Below are positions 1 through 17,880 of a DNA stretch of 64,000 bases, piece after piece. The DNA is taken from contig JAVTLE010000015.1 in the NCBI GenBank assembly GCA_033439295.1, positions 1,922,001-1,986,000 on the forward strand. The letters run 5' to 3'. Source of the DNA: Deuterostichococcus epilithicus. Its lineage: Eukaryota > Chlorophyta > Trebouxiophyceae > Prasiolales > Stichococcaceae. A program made the position numbers and the translations under genes. Positions within the stretch are counted from its first letter, which is position 1. Each line of letters opens with the position of its first letter. The notes under the pieces were generated by a model that saw only the letters and a program-made list of their open reading frames with translations, was not told the DNA's origin and searched no databases.

Positions 1-392
1 GTGCCCCTCCGGGCGATGGTCCACACGATACCCGTTTGGAGCACTTCTTCGCGAGAGGCATACGTGTCCACTTGCTACAACTGTGTTGATCAATGTTGTG
101 AACTGGGTGGAAAGGCAGTCCAACAAACGTGTTGCCTCACAGAACACACCACGCAAGCTTGCAAGCTTGCAGCATCTCCGCCACCTGGATGTGCCCTGGC
201 TTACCACCGTTTATGTTCTTTTCCCAAGCCCAAAATCCTGAGCCCAAAATCCGCCATGCTTAGACATGCAAATTGCAAACGACCAGATCCCGCAGTCTGT
301 CTAGAGCCGAGACAACTGTCAGACGTACCAAACACGTCGTGTCACTGCCCATCAAAACATCGCGATCCGCACCAGCAATGTATTGCCACCGG
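1..392. other. intergenic, no gene seen
   Basis: Downstream of the SAS10-like stop codon. An open frame touches the left edge, but it has no recognisable protein features and overlaps the antisense of the neighbouring gene. A short palindrome-like AAGCTTGCAAGCTTGC lies near 157-172. Nothing else is supportable. Confidence 0.5.
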
Positions 393-3300
393 TCAGAAGC
401 GGCGCGACTTGCTGATCTTGGCCTTGATGCCGGTGGCTTCGCCGCCGTAGCCCGCAGTCTTCTCTCGGGGCGCCTGCACCTGCCCGCCGCGCCGCACCTG
501 GTGCGACACACGGATGATAAGTCAGCAAACCCGCGACACGGAGACTTGTGTATTTTCGGTTATGTTTTTGGCTTGTGGTTTCTGCACACTGTGCAAAGTA
601 CAGCCGAATGGCCTGCCTCTGCCTTCGACTGGCTCTGCCTCCACAACCTGGCCAGATGCGCAGGAATTCCGACGGGCCGTGCCATCCTCCAAACGCCACC
701 GCTTGCCTGCGAGGTACAAGTTGATCTGAGAGCAAAACCCGGAATGAGGGCCGGACAGCACCGCTCGCACCTTGGCCTTTTCGAACTTGTTGCGGTTGGC
801 CTTGCGCGGGTTCTTGCCCGCCTTGGCCCGGTGCGGCGTCAGGCCGCGGTTCTTCTCTATCGCGCTGGTGATCTTGCGGGCGCCGTCTGCCGCCGGCTCT
901 GGCAGCGGCGGCAGCGTCTCTGACGGCACAGCGCGCAACTCCTTGCGAGCCTTCTTCTTCTCTGAGGCGGGCGCCGCCAACGCCTATTGTTGTGTGTGTG
1001 GAAGAAGGCAGTCAGCCCAACGAGTGCGGGAGTGCTGCAAGCTTGAAAGTCCGTGGGGGCCGGCGGCGACAGCTGAAGTCCTCACAAGCCAGCATGCTGT
1101 GTTGCTGCCAGCCCGTGGTAAGTTCGCTTTGCAGGTCGTCGTGCCAGGAGGTTCCTGCTGGCTCGGAGATGGTCTGTCCTGAGACTCCACCGCAAAAGTG
1201 GACAGTGCGAGTCGTATCATGGCGAGTAACGACGCTCTGCTGAAGCTGAGGATTCATCACCTGGTACGCTGGGTCGTCCTCGTGTGTTTTCCGCTTTGCG
1301 CCGCGGTCACCGCCCGCGTCCGCGGCAGACTGCCGTGCGCGCACGCCGTCATACTGCGCTCGCCGCTCGTGCAGCGGCGCCTTGACCGGCAAGTCCTCGT
1401 CGCCTGAAGACAAGCGGGCCACGAGTACACTGATCAGCTGTGAGTTTGGGGTCTGCGCGCGAGAGTACACACCCCAGGGGAGCCGACTGCTGGGCGGTGC
1501 CCGGGGGAATGCATCGCTGGCGCCGGACTGTCGATTGCTGGGTGGGACCGAAGAGGCAACTACCCCGACGAGACTCCCCAAGGCGATGGTTTCAGCAATC
1601 GCATCGTTCCGGGCGCCCCTTTGGGGAGGGGGCCACCTGCGACCGGGACATTGATCTGCGGCGTTCACGTTGAGAAATAAACCAAGTGCAACCCTCGAAA
1701 GGCCGGCGCCCGGGTGCGTCAGGTGACTACGATTGGTTGGATGCACAGCCACCCCGCCATTGTGTGACCAAGCACGTGGCACGCTGATGCCCCGGAACAG
1801 GGAACCGAAGCTGCTGATGCAACGGGTTGCTTGGAGCTGACATCGTGAGCACCCTCGATGGAGTTCGAAAGGGGCAGATGTCGCTTGGCAGCCAGCGGCT
1901 GCTGCAACCTGTTTTGCACGCTGGGTTTTGCACCTGCTGAACAGGATGCGCTCCACATGACAACGCCACGCGATTGCACTGTTGCCGCTGGACACCGATC
2001 CTGAGGCAGCGCACAGGCAGCGACCCACCTGAGCGCCCACGGCCGGCGGCGACGGCGTCACCGCCGTATCGTTGCGACACCCCCCGCCTGCTGAACATGT
2101 CGTCCGCGCCGCCCCCCCTGCAGTACAACGTACCTGTCAGGCTGCTGGTTCGGACACGCATCACAGCCTGCAACCGTGCTGCACGCCAGGCAGCATTCCA
2201 GAAGGACAGCCTTGTTGCAGCTGCACCCAAGTGCGCGGTCACAAGCCTTCGCTTCTCGGTTGCCACTGAGCCGGGCGATGCATAATGTGAATGCATGTTG
2301 AGCAAGATGCTTGCCCGGAGGCACCCTCGGCGGCTGCGACCAGCTCGGCAACGTCGTCCGCAAAGTCGTCCTGCAGCGCCTTTCCGCTCAGCGCCGCCCG
2401 TCGCTGCGCCTTGAGCCCCTTGCGCTGCTCCTGCGGGGGTGTGGACCAGGTTTTCGAGTCAGTGCGGTCGGAGTTTGTGCTGGGTGTCACCGAGATCGAG
2501 TTGCACTGTTGGTTGCACTGCTAGTTGCACCGCGCCCAGCGGAATGCCTGCGCATGAGGCCGGCAGGCATGCAGGCGCTGACGGGGCGGGCGGGGCAGTC
2601 CCTGCCACGGCTGCTGCGTGGCGAGCCGCTATCACCCTTGGCCCTGGCGGCCGGCGAGACACGGCGTGCAGTTGCAGCTGCGCATCTAGGTCCTCCCGTG
2701 CCCTGCACCTGCGACCCCCAGGAGCCAGCCGCGGCCGGTCCAGCAGGACGAGTCCAGACACCGTTCCGGGAGCAAAGACGATTTACTATCGAACCTTGGA
2801 CAGCGGCACACGCATCATGAGGTCCTCCTCGACGGCGGCGCGCGCCGCCAGCGCGTGCAGCTGCCGCCGCGCCGCCGCGCTGTCGCCGCCCGACAGCAGG
2901 TCGCCGGCGCCGCCCGCACCCGCCTCCTCAGGCGCCTCCTCCACCTCCTGCGCCAGCTCCTGGAGCTGCAGGATGCACAAGCGGAAACCATCAAGTACAG
3001 GTCAGGACTTGTGCCGACGTGCTGGAGCCGGAGCCTCCTCCGGCGCCTCCTCCGGCGCCTGCGCCGGCTCTCTCGCAGCTGCAGGCTCCATGTGAAGACG
3101 CTTCAGACATGGGGAGAGGGCTGGTGTCAGCTTGCGCCCGCCTCCTCGGGCCCCTCCCCCACCTCTCCCGCCATTCCCGCAGCTGCCAACCTGAGAACCC
3201 GGGGATCCAGGTCGCGAGCAGGGCTGACATGGGCTCCTGCTGCCCTCAACAACCGCCTGGCCTGCAACCTGCGCCGCCAGCTGCGGCGTCTGTGCGCGTG

Positions 3301-6300
3301 CAGCAAGGAGGGCGCTGCAAGCAGCTGAGACACGCGGCTGCTGCCATGCCCGGGCGCTGTTGCACAGGACAGCCCTACTACCATCACCGGACTTGCGCCA
3401 GGACAACAGACGCGTGGCGCGCAGTGCCGAATGGTACCAGCCGCCTGACGGCCTAGTGGGCAGTCGACTCGAGCCGGGTCTGCAGAGCGCACCAGCGCGC
3501 TGCGACCGCCTCGGCGGGAGGCCTCGCGCTCGCGCCGCCGCTCCTTTGCGGTGCGTCGCTTGTCTGGATCGTCCTCCATGGCCGTCGCCATGTGCCGCGG
3601 GGGGCGGTACACGCCTGCGGCGCAGTAGCGCGTGGGGGTTTCCAGGATGAAGAGTGTGACTGGACTGGCAGCACTTCTGACATAGTGCTCTGTTGTGCAC
3701 CACCCAGCAGGACTCCAAACTTTCGCCACGGCTGGATCCCACCATGCGGCCCATGCCGCCGCTCGTGCAAATGTTTGCGGTGCTCGCATGGTGCATCACA
3801 CACTCGTACATATGGAGAAATCCATCTCAGCTGCATTCAGGCCGCCACACCTTCGTCGCCGTCATCCATGGCGGCGTTGCCGGACGCCACCCGCGGCACC
3901 AGCTGGTCGGGGCGCGGCCCATAGGACAGTGGGTCGGCGCCGCCGTCCGCGTCCGCGCCGGCTGCTGCGCCGCCCTCGGCGCGCTGCCCGGCGGCCAGCA
4001 GCTTCTCTATTTGGTACGCCAGCTTCTTGTCGATCGGCCGCAGCTTCTCCTGCGCAGCAGATGAGAAGGTTTCGCAGAAATCCGATGGAGGCGGGTGTGG
4101 TGGACGTGCGGCGCGTATCACAGCGCGCGACTTTTGCAGCACCGTTTCGACCGGGACATACTCGCTTCATGGCTGCCCAGCCAGCCGGCGCCGACAGCCC
4201 TCCACGCTCCCTTCGGTCTCGCGGCTGCGGGGCGCATGCAAGCTCGGGTCCCGCCTGCCAGATGAGGTGCCAGAGCGCGATCGGAGTTCCAGCACACCAG
4301 GATTCCAGCACGCCAGGAGGTGGGAGAGGCGCTCGGAAAGCGGGAAAGGCGCTGTGTGAAGGCGCACCAGGTAGGTGCGCAGCTGCAGCAGGCGGCCGAT
4401 GACGGGGTGGGTGCGCACAGGGGCGCCCTCCGCCTTGAGCAGGATGTAGAACACGATGTGGATGCAGTAGCTCAGCAGCAGCAGGTGCTTCGCCTCCAGG
4501 TAGGACAGCCCCTCCGCCGTCGCCAGCTCCCCTGCCTTCACCTGCATTTGACAATCAATGTGTTGCCGCACCAGGAAAGGGTAGCAGACTTCTGAATCTA
4601 GCGCAGCCATTGCGCTCCCTCTGGCATCGCGAGCTTGCCCGCCCTGACCTGCAGGGAAATGGCGGCAGTTGCGCATCAGGGAGACGGCTCGAGACTCGCA
4701 CGCCCTGTGGCCCACAGGTGGGACAGCCCCTCCGCCGTCGCCAGTTCCCTCGCTTTGACCTGAGGAAACGCATGGCAGCTGGGGGTCGGCGAAGGCAGGG
4801 GACTAGGACTCGGCAGAGCTTGAATCCTTTGACCTCCAGACAGGACAGGCTGCCTCTGCCGGCTCCCGTCTTGACCTGTGCTGGCCCCAGGCGGCGGCAG
4901 TGGCCAGAGGCTACGGAACCATGCAAAGCCTTCTCTTGCTAAAAGTGCAGCACGCACCGGGCCAGCAGCTGGCTCGGCAGCACGCCCCTGCGCTGTCAGA
5001 ACTAAAGTGCAGGAAGGTGCGTCTGCATAGCTTCTAACCTGGCAATGACATTTTTGCGGCTGACCCCACAGCCATTTTCGCCTCGCAGCAGTTCCGAGGG
5101 GAGGAGCTGTGTCCATGGGGCCATGGCCGCATCTTCGCGCCTTGACAGGGAACACACCGCTGCGCAGCTCGGGCTTCAAAATTGCCATATGAGCTGCTGG
5201 AGAAGACTCAGTGAGCAGCCGCACAGGACCACAGACGCGACAGCACGGAGCCCACGCGGGACCGCGGCTCGTGCCATTGACTGTTCAAAATGTAGAGGAT
5301 TCAGGTTCAGACCTGGGCATCCGACTCTCGGGCCGCACCTGCGACAGCACGGGACCGACGCGGCCGCGCAGCTCCGCCAGCGAGTCCTGCAGCTCTTCCA
5401 GCAGCGCCAGCAGCTCTGGGGCGTCGCGCTCCACAATGGCGCGTGCCTCGTCGCTGCCCAGCGCCGCCGCCGCGCCGTCGCGCCGGATGCGCTCCACGTG
5501 CACCCTGCCGTTGGCGGCCTGCGCCGCGGACGGGTTGCATGTCGGCATACACGGAAGCGCGGCGGAGGAGGTGCATGTCGGCACACATGGAAGCGCGGGT
5601 CGCGGTCGAGCGTGTGGAGGCTAGCTGGCTGCTCTGGGCGTCCGCGCCACGGGGGGAAAGCGCATCAGGCTGCATCACCGGTGGGGGTGAATGAGTGCAT
5701 GGAGGCGGTAGCGCAAGGCGCGCCATTGGAGCTATGCTTTTCATGTGACTTGTGCATGTCGTGTGATTCCATCCCCCTGGGTCCGCCAAGCAAGGACTGC
5801 ACAAGAGGTACACAATGCCGCAGCCCAGTGAGGAGCAAGAGCAATTGGCCCACCTGGGCGGCCGCGGCGCCAAGCGTGGCGCCGTCCGCGTCAGAGTCCT
5901 CCTCCTCCTCGCTGCTGCTGGCGGCGCCGTCGGCGTCGGGGAACAGCCGGCTGTCGTCGTAGTCCTCTGGTCGCAGCGCCGCCTGCTGCTCGCGCTGCAG
6001 CCGCAGCGCCTCTGCTTCCTCCTCCTGAGCCGCATCCTCGTCATCCGACTGCAGCAGCACCTTTTTGTTAAGAGAGAAAGTAGAAAGAGCAGCATGGTGA
6101 GCAGCCGCAGCGCAGCGAGCTCGCCCGTGTCGCGGGTGCAGTGTGCATGAATTAGCGAGGACGAAGCCAGCCGGCTGCCTCTGATCCCCTCGTGGGCCAT
6201 GACGTCGGGCATTGGCAGGGAGTGGTTCTGCTGCATGGCAGGCCACCGTCGTTCCTTGTTGCAACAGCGACCCATCGACGCTTGGTCCTGCTTAGACTTT

Positions 6301-7333
6301 CGATGCCAATCGGCCCTACATGCAGGTCTATAAATGACTCAACGGAGCAGACGGTCTATGCGCGTCAACACAGCAGCGCCTGAGATGCGGCGCCACCCAA
6401 GCCCGGCCGCATGATGAATTGCTTCTGCTCATGAGAAGTGAGCTTTTCTCACCACTTCGTCAGCGCCGTGGTAGGTCTTTTTGTTGGCGCCCCAGTGCCG
6501 GCGCCGCTCCAGGTCATCCGCCGCCTCCTCATCGTCTGCCTCCTCCTCATCAATGCCCTGCTGCAGCTTCACCTTGGAGCCCAATGCCTGCGCCGCCTTG
6601 GCGACTGCGGCACAGGGAGCAGATGGAGCCGTCTGGGGGTTGATGACACCCAGAAATGCGGCCCAACATGATCGCGTCACCTTCCAACCGTTGCTGCAAG
6701 GCCCTGTCATAGCCGGTCCTGACTGCGCCAGCTATGTGACTCCTCGCATGCATGTTTATCATGCAGTCAAGTTCTCCTTGCTTCATTGGAATGGATGGTG
6801 TACAGTCAGCCGCACACGTCACGACATCCAGCGCAAGATCTAGACAGCGCATCAGCGTATGAGCTCGGCCGCCACAAGAATTGCTGCCGCCGCCGGCGCC
6901 GACGTCACCCCAGCACCATGCGCATGGTGACCAAAACACGCTGCCAGTTGGCCAACTCACGTTTGCCAATGCGGCCGCCGCGCTGGATGGCCGCCTGCAG
7001 CGCAGCGTCCTCGTCCTCCTCCGACTCCTCATCCCCACTGCCATCCTCCTCGCTGTCGCTCTCGTTGCTCTCGTCGCTGTGGCTCAGCTCGTACGCGGCC
7101 GCGTCTAGGTCTGAGTCTATGTCACTGTCCCGCTCGTCGTCAGACACCGCCAGCTTGACCTGGTCCCGCTGCTTGTGGAAGGCATCCACTTCGTCCAGTC
7201 CGAAAGGCTCCCCGTCGGCATCCTGCTGCCGGCCACCGGCGCGCTTGCCAGGAGACTTCCTCCCACCAAAAGGTACGCCTCTGCCCCTGCCTCGGCCGCC
7301 CCCCCTGCCCCGGCCTCCAGGGCCGCGGGCCAT
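393..7333 (-). CDS. SAS10: SAS10/UTP3-family SSU processome protein with LCP5/neuroguidin-like middle
   Basis: Predicted 714-aa nucleolar protein for U3 snoRNP/SSU-processome assembly. Exons (minus): 7333-6961, 6604-6453, 6060-5854, 5518-5339, 4541-4368, 4049-3851, 3614-3493, 2965-2795, 2430-2325, 1403-1261, 983-771, 497-393; all phases agree. The N-terminus is Gly/Arg-rich, then DEVDAFHKQRD (about residue 47), an acidic stretch and WGANKKTYHGAD, all SAS10-like. The Sas10/Utp3/C1D domain follows (about 270-385; LSYLEAKHLLLLSYC, KLRPIDKKLAYQIEKLL). Next come DPLSYGPRPDQLV and DEGVYRPPRHM, hallmarks of LCP5/neuroguidin rather than SAS10. The end is SAS10-like again: GDEDLPVKAPLHERR, KITSAIEKNRGLTPHR, GYGGEATGI. 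The start is the first ATG before the Arg-Gly-rich region. Intron 4 carries decayed copies of the exon 5 edge. The gene is either an unusual composite or a lineage-specific SAS10; an assembly join is less likely because phases fit throughout. Confidence 0.85.
4494..4877 (-). repeat. three copies of an acceptor plus exon-start segment
   Basis: About 50 bases spanning the 3' splice site and the first codons of SAS10-like exon 5 (4494-4545; VKAGELATAEGLSYLEAK) recur upstream in the intron at 4711-4762 (VKARELATAEGLSHL) and, more decayed, at 4832-4877 (VKTGAGRGSLSCLEVK). All three keep the acceptor-side CAG on the minus strand. Confidence 0.8.
5535..5598. repeat. 36-bp-period tandem duplication in intron
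   Basis: Two near-identical 28-base units (5535-5562 and 5571-5598) sharing the core TGCATGTCGGCA and GGAAGCGCGG lie in SAS10-like intron 3, just upstream of the exon 4 acceptor. Confidence 0.7.
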
Positions 7334-7898
7334 GCTAGTGACGGAAGATGGGTGCTGTGTTGCGTCGGTGTCCTCGGGTCTCGCAAACTTGACACTTGTG
7401 GTGCTGCAATCACAAAGAAAACTGGTGATTTCTATGCGATGCGAAGCGCAGATTCTTGCTTTGCAGTCAAGCAGGTGGTGACGGCTCAGCATTGCATAAC
7501 ATCCACGTGCCATTCGATAGGGAAAAGCTGAAAGACGAGCATGAGAAAGGAGGGCTCATTGGAATATGAAGGCAGATGCGAGTCAACTTGATACGAGCTG
7601 ACACACAGCTTGATGCGTGCATTTGATGACTGACAAGTGACTAGTACACTCGTGACCACCAGAGCGATTGCGCTCACAATACGCCTGCCTCGCCTGAAGT
7701 CTACCTCTTGTCAACTCGGCGGAATGCATGCGCCACACAGCTCATGCCAACTGTCTGTTCGAACCAGAGACATGCGCCGAGGTCCAGCAATTTGTCAAGT
7801 GGCATCATGCAAGGCTGCACCCCCTATCAAGTTTGAGATACCAACAAAGCCGCTGCAACTGCTTCGCATAGCTCCCGCCGTGGCCAGCACCCACTTGT
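7334..7898. other. intergenic, no gene seen
   Basis: Lower-GC stretch between the 5' end of the SAS10-like gene and the 3' end of the next minus-strand gene. It should hold the SAS10-like promoter. No conserved motif or coding potential was recognised. Confidence 0.5.
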
Positions 7899-10800
7899 TC
7901 AGTCATCTTGGCACAGCTCGTGCATCTGCGACAGCAGGTCCGTGACCTGGCTCAGCAGGTCGTCCAGCGGCCCGGCAGCATCGTCTCCGACCCCGTCGAC
8001 GATCGGCGCCGCATCAGCATTGTGCGCCAGCACGCCATCAAGGTACCCGTCATCCGGCCACTCCTCGTACGTAGAGGCTGCCTGCCGCGCCGGCTTGGAC
8101 GCCGATCGCGCATACCGGCTGCGCACCGGCTGCGAGGGCAAGAGAGCAAACTAGACCTGGGAATCGCATGCAGGGCTTCTTTCGATGGTCAATGTCCAGA
8201 GCCAGGTTCCAAATGTTGTCAAGCACACTGGCTGGAGGTTGTTTACTGCATGCTGGGTGTAACGCGTTGCCGCACTGCCAACTTGACGGCAAGAGGTGCA
8301 ATAGTACATGCAAGAGCACGACAGTAATGGTGCTGACCTGCTTCGCCTTGCCAACGCTGACGCCCGCCACCCGGCGCGGCGTCAGCCGCACGGTGTCTGG
8401 CACCATGGCGCTGGAGCCCCATCCCGGGTTCGGCAGCGTCGACCGGCCAGCGGGGCTGCCACTGCCACCAGCCCCTGCCCCCGACGCCCGGCGCTGCTGC
8501 AGGGCCCTGCTGCCCGCCGGCGAGGTCGGGCGGCCAGCGGCGGACCGATGCGCCGGTGTAGACGGCCGGGAGGGGCGCGGCGCCTTAGGCAGCGGGATGA
8601 GGTTTGCGTCCAGCCGCGTGTTGGTGCGCGGTTTGATGGCGGACAGGTCCAGCCTGCGTCGCAGCCCAGGCAGCGTGAGCATCAGGGCGGCTCGCTTACC
8701 GCGGACCTGCATTTCTGTGATCCGACGTTGCTGCCAGCTCGCTCAGAGTTCATATATTACTCTAAGCACCTCGACAGGAGTGATTGGTCGTGAGACTCCA
8801 AATGTATTTGACTGACCTGCGCCCGATGGACACGCGCTGTGAGCGGCGCTTCAGGAACGGCTTCGCCTCGGCCGACCTGTTCACGGGCGCCGGGTCGGCA
8901 TTGCTAGTGCCACGGTCGTTCTCGTCGCCTGGCATGCTGAGAGTCAGCCTGGCAGCAATGAAGCAAAGGCCGAGTCATGAGCATGTCCTACGATGGCCAG
9001 CATGAAGCAACAACTTTGAATCAACACCTTGAAAGGTGCCGAAACAACAGAGCGCATCCGTGCTCGGCAGTGAGACCTGACCAGACGTGGCAACACTTTG
9101 TGAATACAGCTGCAGGCGGCACCTGCCTGGCGGGCGAGGGGCGCGCCGGCAATGGCGCCTCCGCCGGCGGCTGCTCCAGCGCCGGGGCTGCCCTGCCACC
9201 CCGCAGCCTCGCCCGCAGGCTTGCCGCTGCCGCCGACACCCTCGCTGGCGCAGCCGCTGGTGGCGGCGGCGCCTTTGCGGGGGAATGCTGAGCCGGAGGC
9301 GCCTTCAACAGCGACTGCGCCAGTGGCTGCGCGGCTGAGCCAGCGTCCGCCGCTGTGCGCAGCCGCGGCTGCAGGCGCNCCAGGGGCTGCATGCCGGCGA
9401 CCGCACTCGCGGCGCCGCCGGCGTCTGCGCCGCTGCTGCCGCCGACGCCCTNCTGCAGACTTGACGCAGTCGGTCGCATGCTGGGGAGGCTGGGCGACGC
9501 CGGCCTGACAGGGCGGCTGCCGCCGGCCGCGGCCGGCGGCGGCTTCTGCGGCGTGCCGGGGCGCGACTTCACCGGCGAGCNGCCTCGCGACTTCTGCGGC
9601 GAGCCGGGACGCAGCGATGCGCTCAGGCCGCGCGGCGCGNCGCCGTCCCGGCGCGGTGCCAGCAGCGCCGAGGCGAGCTCCGCCTTGCGGGCCTGGTTGC
9701 GCAAGCGCATCGAGATCGACAGCGCGGGGTCAGGTCCAGCCTCCTGCGCATTGGTAGTTTGCGGGTTGAGCAACTCTTGCCGGCATCGACTGTCGGGAGC
9801 AGCTTGGCTCCTTGGGTTCAGTTCAGCTCCTGTAGAGTGTCATGACGGTCCACTCAGTGTGTCCACCTGGCGGAGAGCATACGAAACCCCAGCCTGCGAC
9901 ACTGCACCCCTGTTCATGCATGCTCAGGGGTGTGGAGAAGCTTCCTACCCGGTCGGGCTCGGCTGCCAAGTCTGCCAGGAAGATGTCGATGTTCTTGATC
10001 TCGCGGACCAGGGAGCGCAGCGGCATGGCGCGCATGGCGCGTCGCACACGCGCCCCCTGTGACATTGATGCAGACGTCTGATCAGCGCCCACACACGCAG
10101 AGAGTGCTCCAGCAACCCCTCGGCGCTGCGCCGAACACCCAGCTCGAATGGCACGCAACAGTCGCAGCGGGACGAGTCCATGTTGCTGGGCAGGGCATGC
10201 CTGCGAGCCCCACCTCCAGCCAGGCCCCCAACACAGCACGGCTCCTGTCGAGGCTGAGAGGCGCGCGTGGCTCCGCGGCAGCAGGCCGCGCTGCGGCTTG
10301 GGGCAGCGTCACCGGAACCACTGTTTGCGGCTTCGGCTGCGCGGTCGGCTGCCTGGCGGGCGCCGCCATGGCCGCTGCCGCACCCCTGCAGCACGAAGAG
10401 CATGGTCAGTGGGCCTCTGCTGCATTCTGGTGTACGTGCTATGAGCACAGCGACCGGCAGGGCAGGGCACATGCGCACTAGGCAGCCAACAGCCGCCCTA
10501 AACTCAATTCGAAGACAATGAGGCACAGCTTCTGAGCTGCAAGCTGAGGTGCCATCAAAAAGCAATGAGAATGTGCCTCAGCAGTCCAAGCGGCCTGAGT
10601 CAATGCGGCCGTCAAACAATAGCGCACGTCGCAGAGAGGGTGCTGGTTGACCGGCGGACCGCGGAGCGCTGCTTGAGCCGCAGCAGCGCCTGCGCCTTCG
10701 CAGCGCGGCTGCTCCCCCACGGCTGCCCGCCTGCCGCCGTACCAGAGCTGGGCGCCGTTTGTGGCCGCTCAGGGGCCTCTGCCGCGGTAGCCGCAGGATC

Positions 10801-12065
10801 GAGAACCGGGCCAGCGCCGCCGTCTGCGCCGGCGCCGGGCTGCCCCGCGCCCGCAAAGGCCTCCCGGCGCACAGCCAGCGCCGACGACGCCACGACGGGC
10901 GCAGCGGACGGCNGCGCCGGCGGGGCTGCCGCCTGGACATCCGCAGCGCCGCCGTCGCCCGACGGCGCTGCTGATGACGAGGGGGCCGACCTGGCGTCCT
11001 CATTCACATCAGGGCTCTGCGGTGTGCTGGCCTGCCCGTGCTGGCCGGCGCTGCTGCTCTGGCGCGGCGTGGCAAATGCCGAGGCGCCTGCCGCGCTGCT
11101 GCGCGCGCCGCGGTCGCCTGTCGCGCTGTTGCCGCACGCAGCCAGCTCGCTCGGCCTGTCTGACCGCTGGGCTGCAGAGCTAGTGGCGTCTGCTGTGGCG
11201 TCCAACTTAGCGACGCTGTCTGCTGCCGCTGCTGCCGACTCGAGGCGCTGGCTGTCCTGCCGCAGCTCAAGCTGCTGGCTGTCAGGAGCGGGCGGCTCCA
11301 CCGATTCCCAGGCATTGGCAGCTACACACACAACAACAAGATTGATCATGTAGTCCAGGACACAGGCACAATGCATGGCTGGCAGCAGGTATAATTGCAT
11401 TCGCAAGGAAAGCATAAGGAACTGGTGCTGATTGCTTGAAACAGCACGGCCAGACGCACTGCTCAGTCTCAACGCAGCAGCCCGGGACGCTGAAGCCTGC
11501 TGGTATTCAGTCAGACAGAGATGGCAGGCAGAGATGGCATGCCTGGAGGCCGGCCGGCGAGCAGCTGTTGCGGCGCGCATGTCTCCTGCGGCGATCCCTC
11601 TGGTGCGGGATCTGCTGCCTGCTGCGTCAGCTGCCCGCTGCCGCTGCGGCTGCCGCGCCGCCCAAATGACCAGCGCCGGCGCCCCGATTGCGCCGGAGGC
11701 GCATCTTGTGACCACTGCCGGTGACTGTCTGTCGATGAGCCCGATGAAGGCTCAAACGGCGAGGGGGGGCCGCCGCCGGAGGCTGTGGGCGTGGAGCTCG
11801 TCGAGCCTCGGCCGCCGAACGGCCACCGCCGGGATGTGCCGCTGCCGCCGCTGGATGCAGTTGATGGACTGTGCCTGTCGCAGGAGCCGGAGCTGCCGCC
11901 CAGAAATTTGGGCAGCGACAACGTTCGCACTCCGTTACCGCTCCCGGACGAGATCGCCGAGGAGCCCGCGGAGTAGGCGTCCGAGCTTGACGGGGAGCCT
12001 TCGTTCCGTGCCGGACTGCTGGTTTCGCTGAACGCGTTGTCTGCGGGCGGGCTGCCGTGCTGCAT
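7899..12065 (-). CDS. unrecognised Ser/Pro/Ala-rich basic protein, multi-exon (partial model)
   Basis: I do not recognise the family. The likely start is the ATG at 12065 (MQHGSPPADNAF), opening a Ser/Gly/Pro-rich exon with basic patches (RRWSFGRRGSR). Further exon-like segments: Ala/Ser-rich near 11300-10650 ending AAKAQALLRLKQR; a segment near 10050-9965 (LVREIKNIDIFLADLAAEP); 9743 to about 9140 (Pro/Ala-rich with SPQKSRG-type repeats); 8948-8817; 8653-8338; and a terminal exon 8129-7899. The 8948-8817, 8653-8338 and 8129-7899 exons are phase-consistent and join to read KPFLKRRSQRV then RRLDLSAIKPRTNTRLD. The C-terminus is acidic (TYEEWPDDGYLDGVL) and ends in a short helical stretch. Low-complexity basic proteins of this kind are often cytoskeletal or nuclear, but nothing here proves either. 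Several N bases fall in the Pro-rich exon. The 5' exon chain is not resolved. Confidence 0.5.
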
Positions 12066-12640
12066 TGTGCAAAGCAGAACAGCGTGCTTCTTCACAGCCG
12101 CATGAGCTCAAGTCTGCCCGGCATTCAATGCGATACCAATTCAGGGATGTGAAGCAACGGCCAGGTAGCCGTGCAGGCAAACAAGCCTCTTGGCTCGCTC
12201 AAGCAACAGAGCTGCGCCTGTGCGTTCGCCTAGGAACTCACGTGTCACAGTCTGCAGACAAAGGCACTGGCTTTCTGGCGCCCAACTGCTTTAGGACAGC
12301 AAGCTGTCGCGGAGGGCATTTCGCGCCCGGAGAGGTAGTCCCGCCAGAGGAATCCTGCAGAGCGCATGAAACAGCTCTGTGCTCTCGCGGTCATCTTAGC
12401 AGGCTTTCATCAATCACCATCCGACAACATTCCACCTGCACGCAGTGTTTGCACAGCCGCGTCCTGCTGTTTCTTCCAAGAATTGTCAGCTCCCATTTAT
12501 GATGCCCCCGCTACCCCGCACTTGTCACTAGCTTTTATAGTTTCTGGGACATCAGCTCAAGTCAATGACCCATAGGCCACACCTTTGAATCAGCGCTGGG
12601 CGCGGCGCGCAGAGTTGACCGGACACATCCAGAAGGCAGC
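12066..12640. other. divergent intergenic region
   Basis: About 575 bases between the unrecognised minus-strand gene and the plus-strand Miro gene. It presumably contains both promoters. No specific element could be assigned. Confidence 0.45.

Positions 12641-17880
<5,240 letters not shown>

Noticed and set aside
1012-2061. 349-aa minus-strand open frame
   Set aside because: Only 1261-1403 of it is a real exon (SAS10-like exon 10); the remainder is intron sequence that happens to be open.
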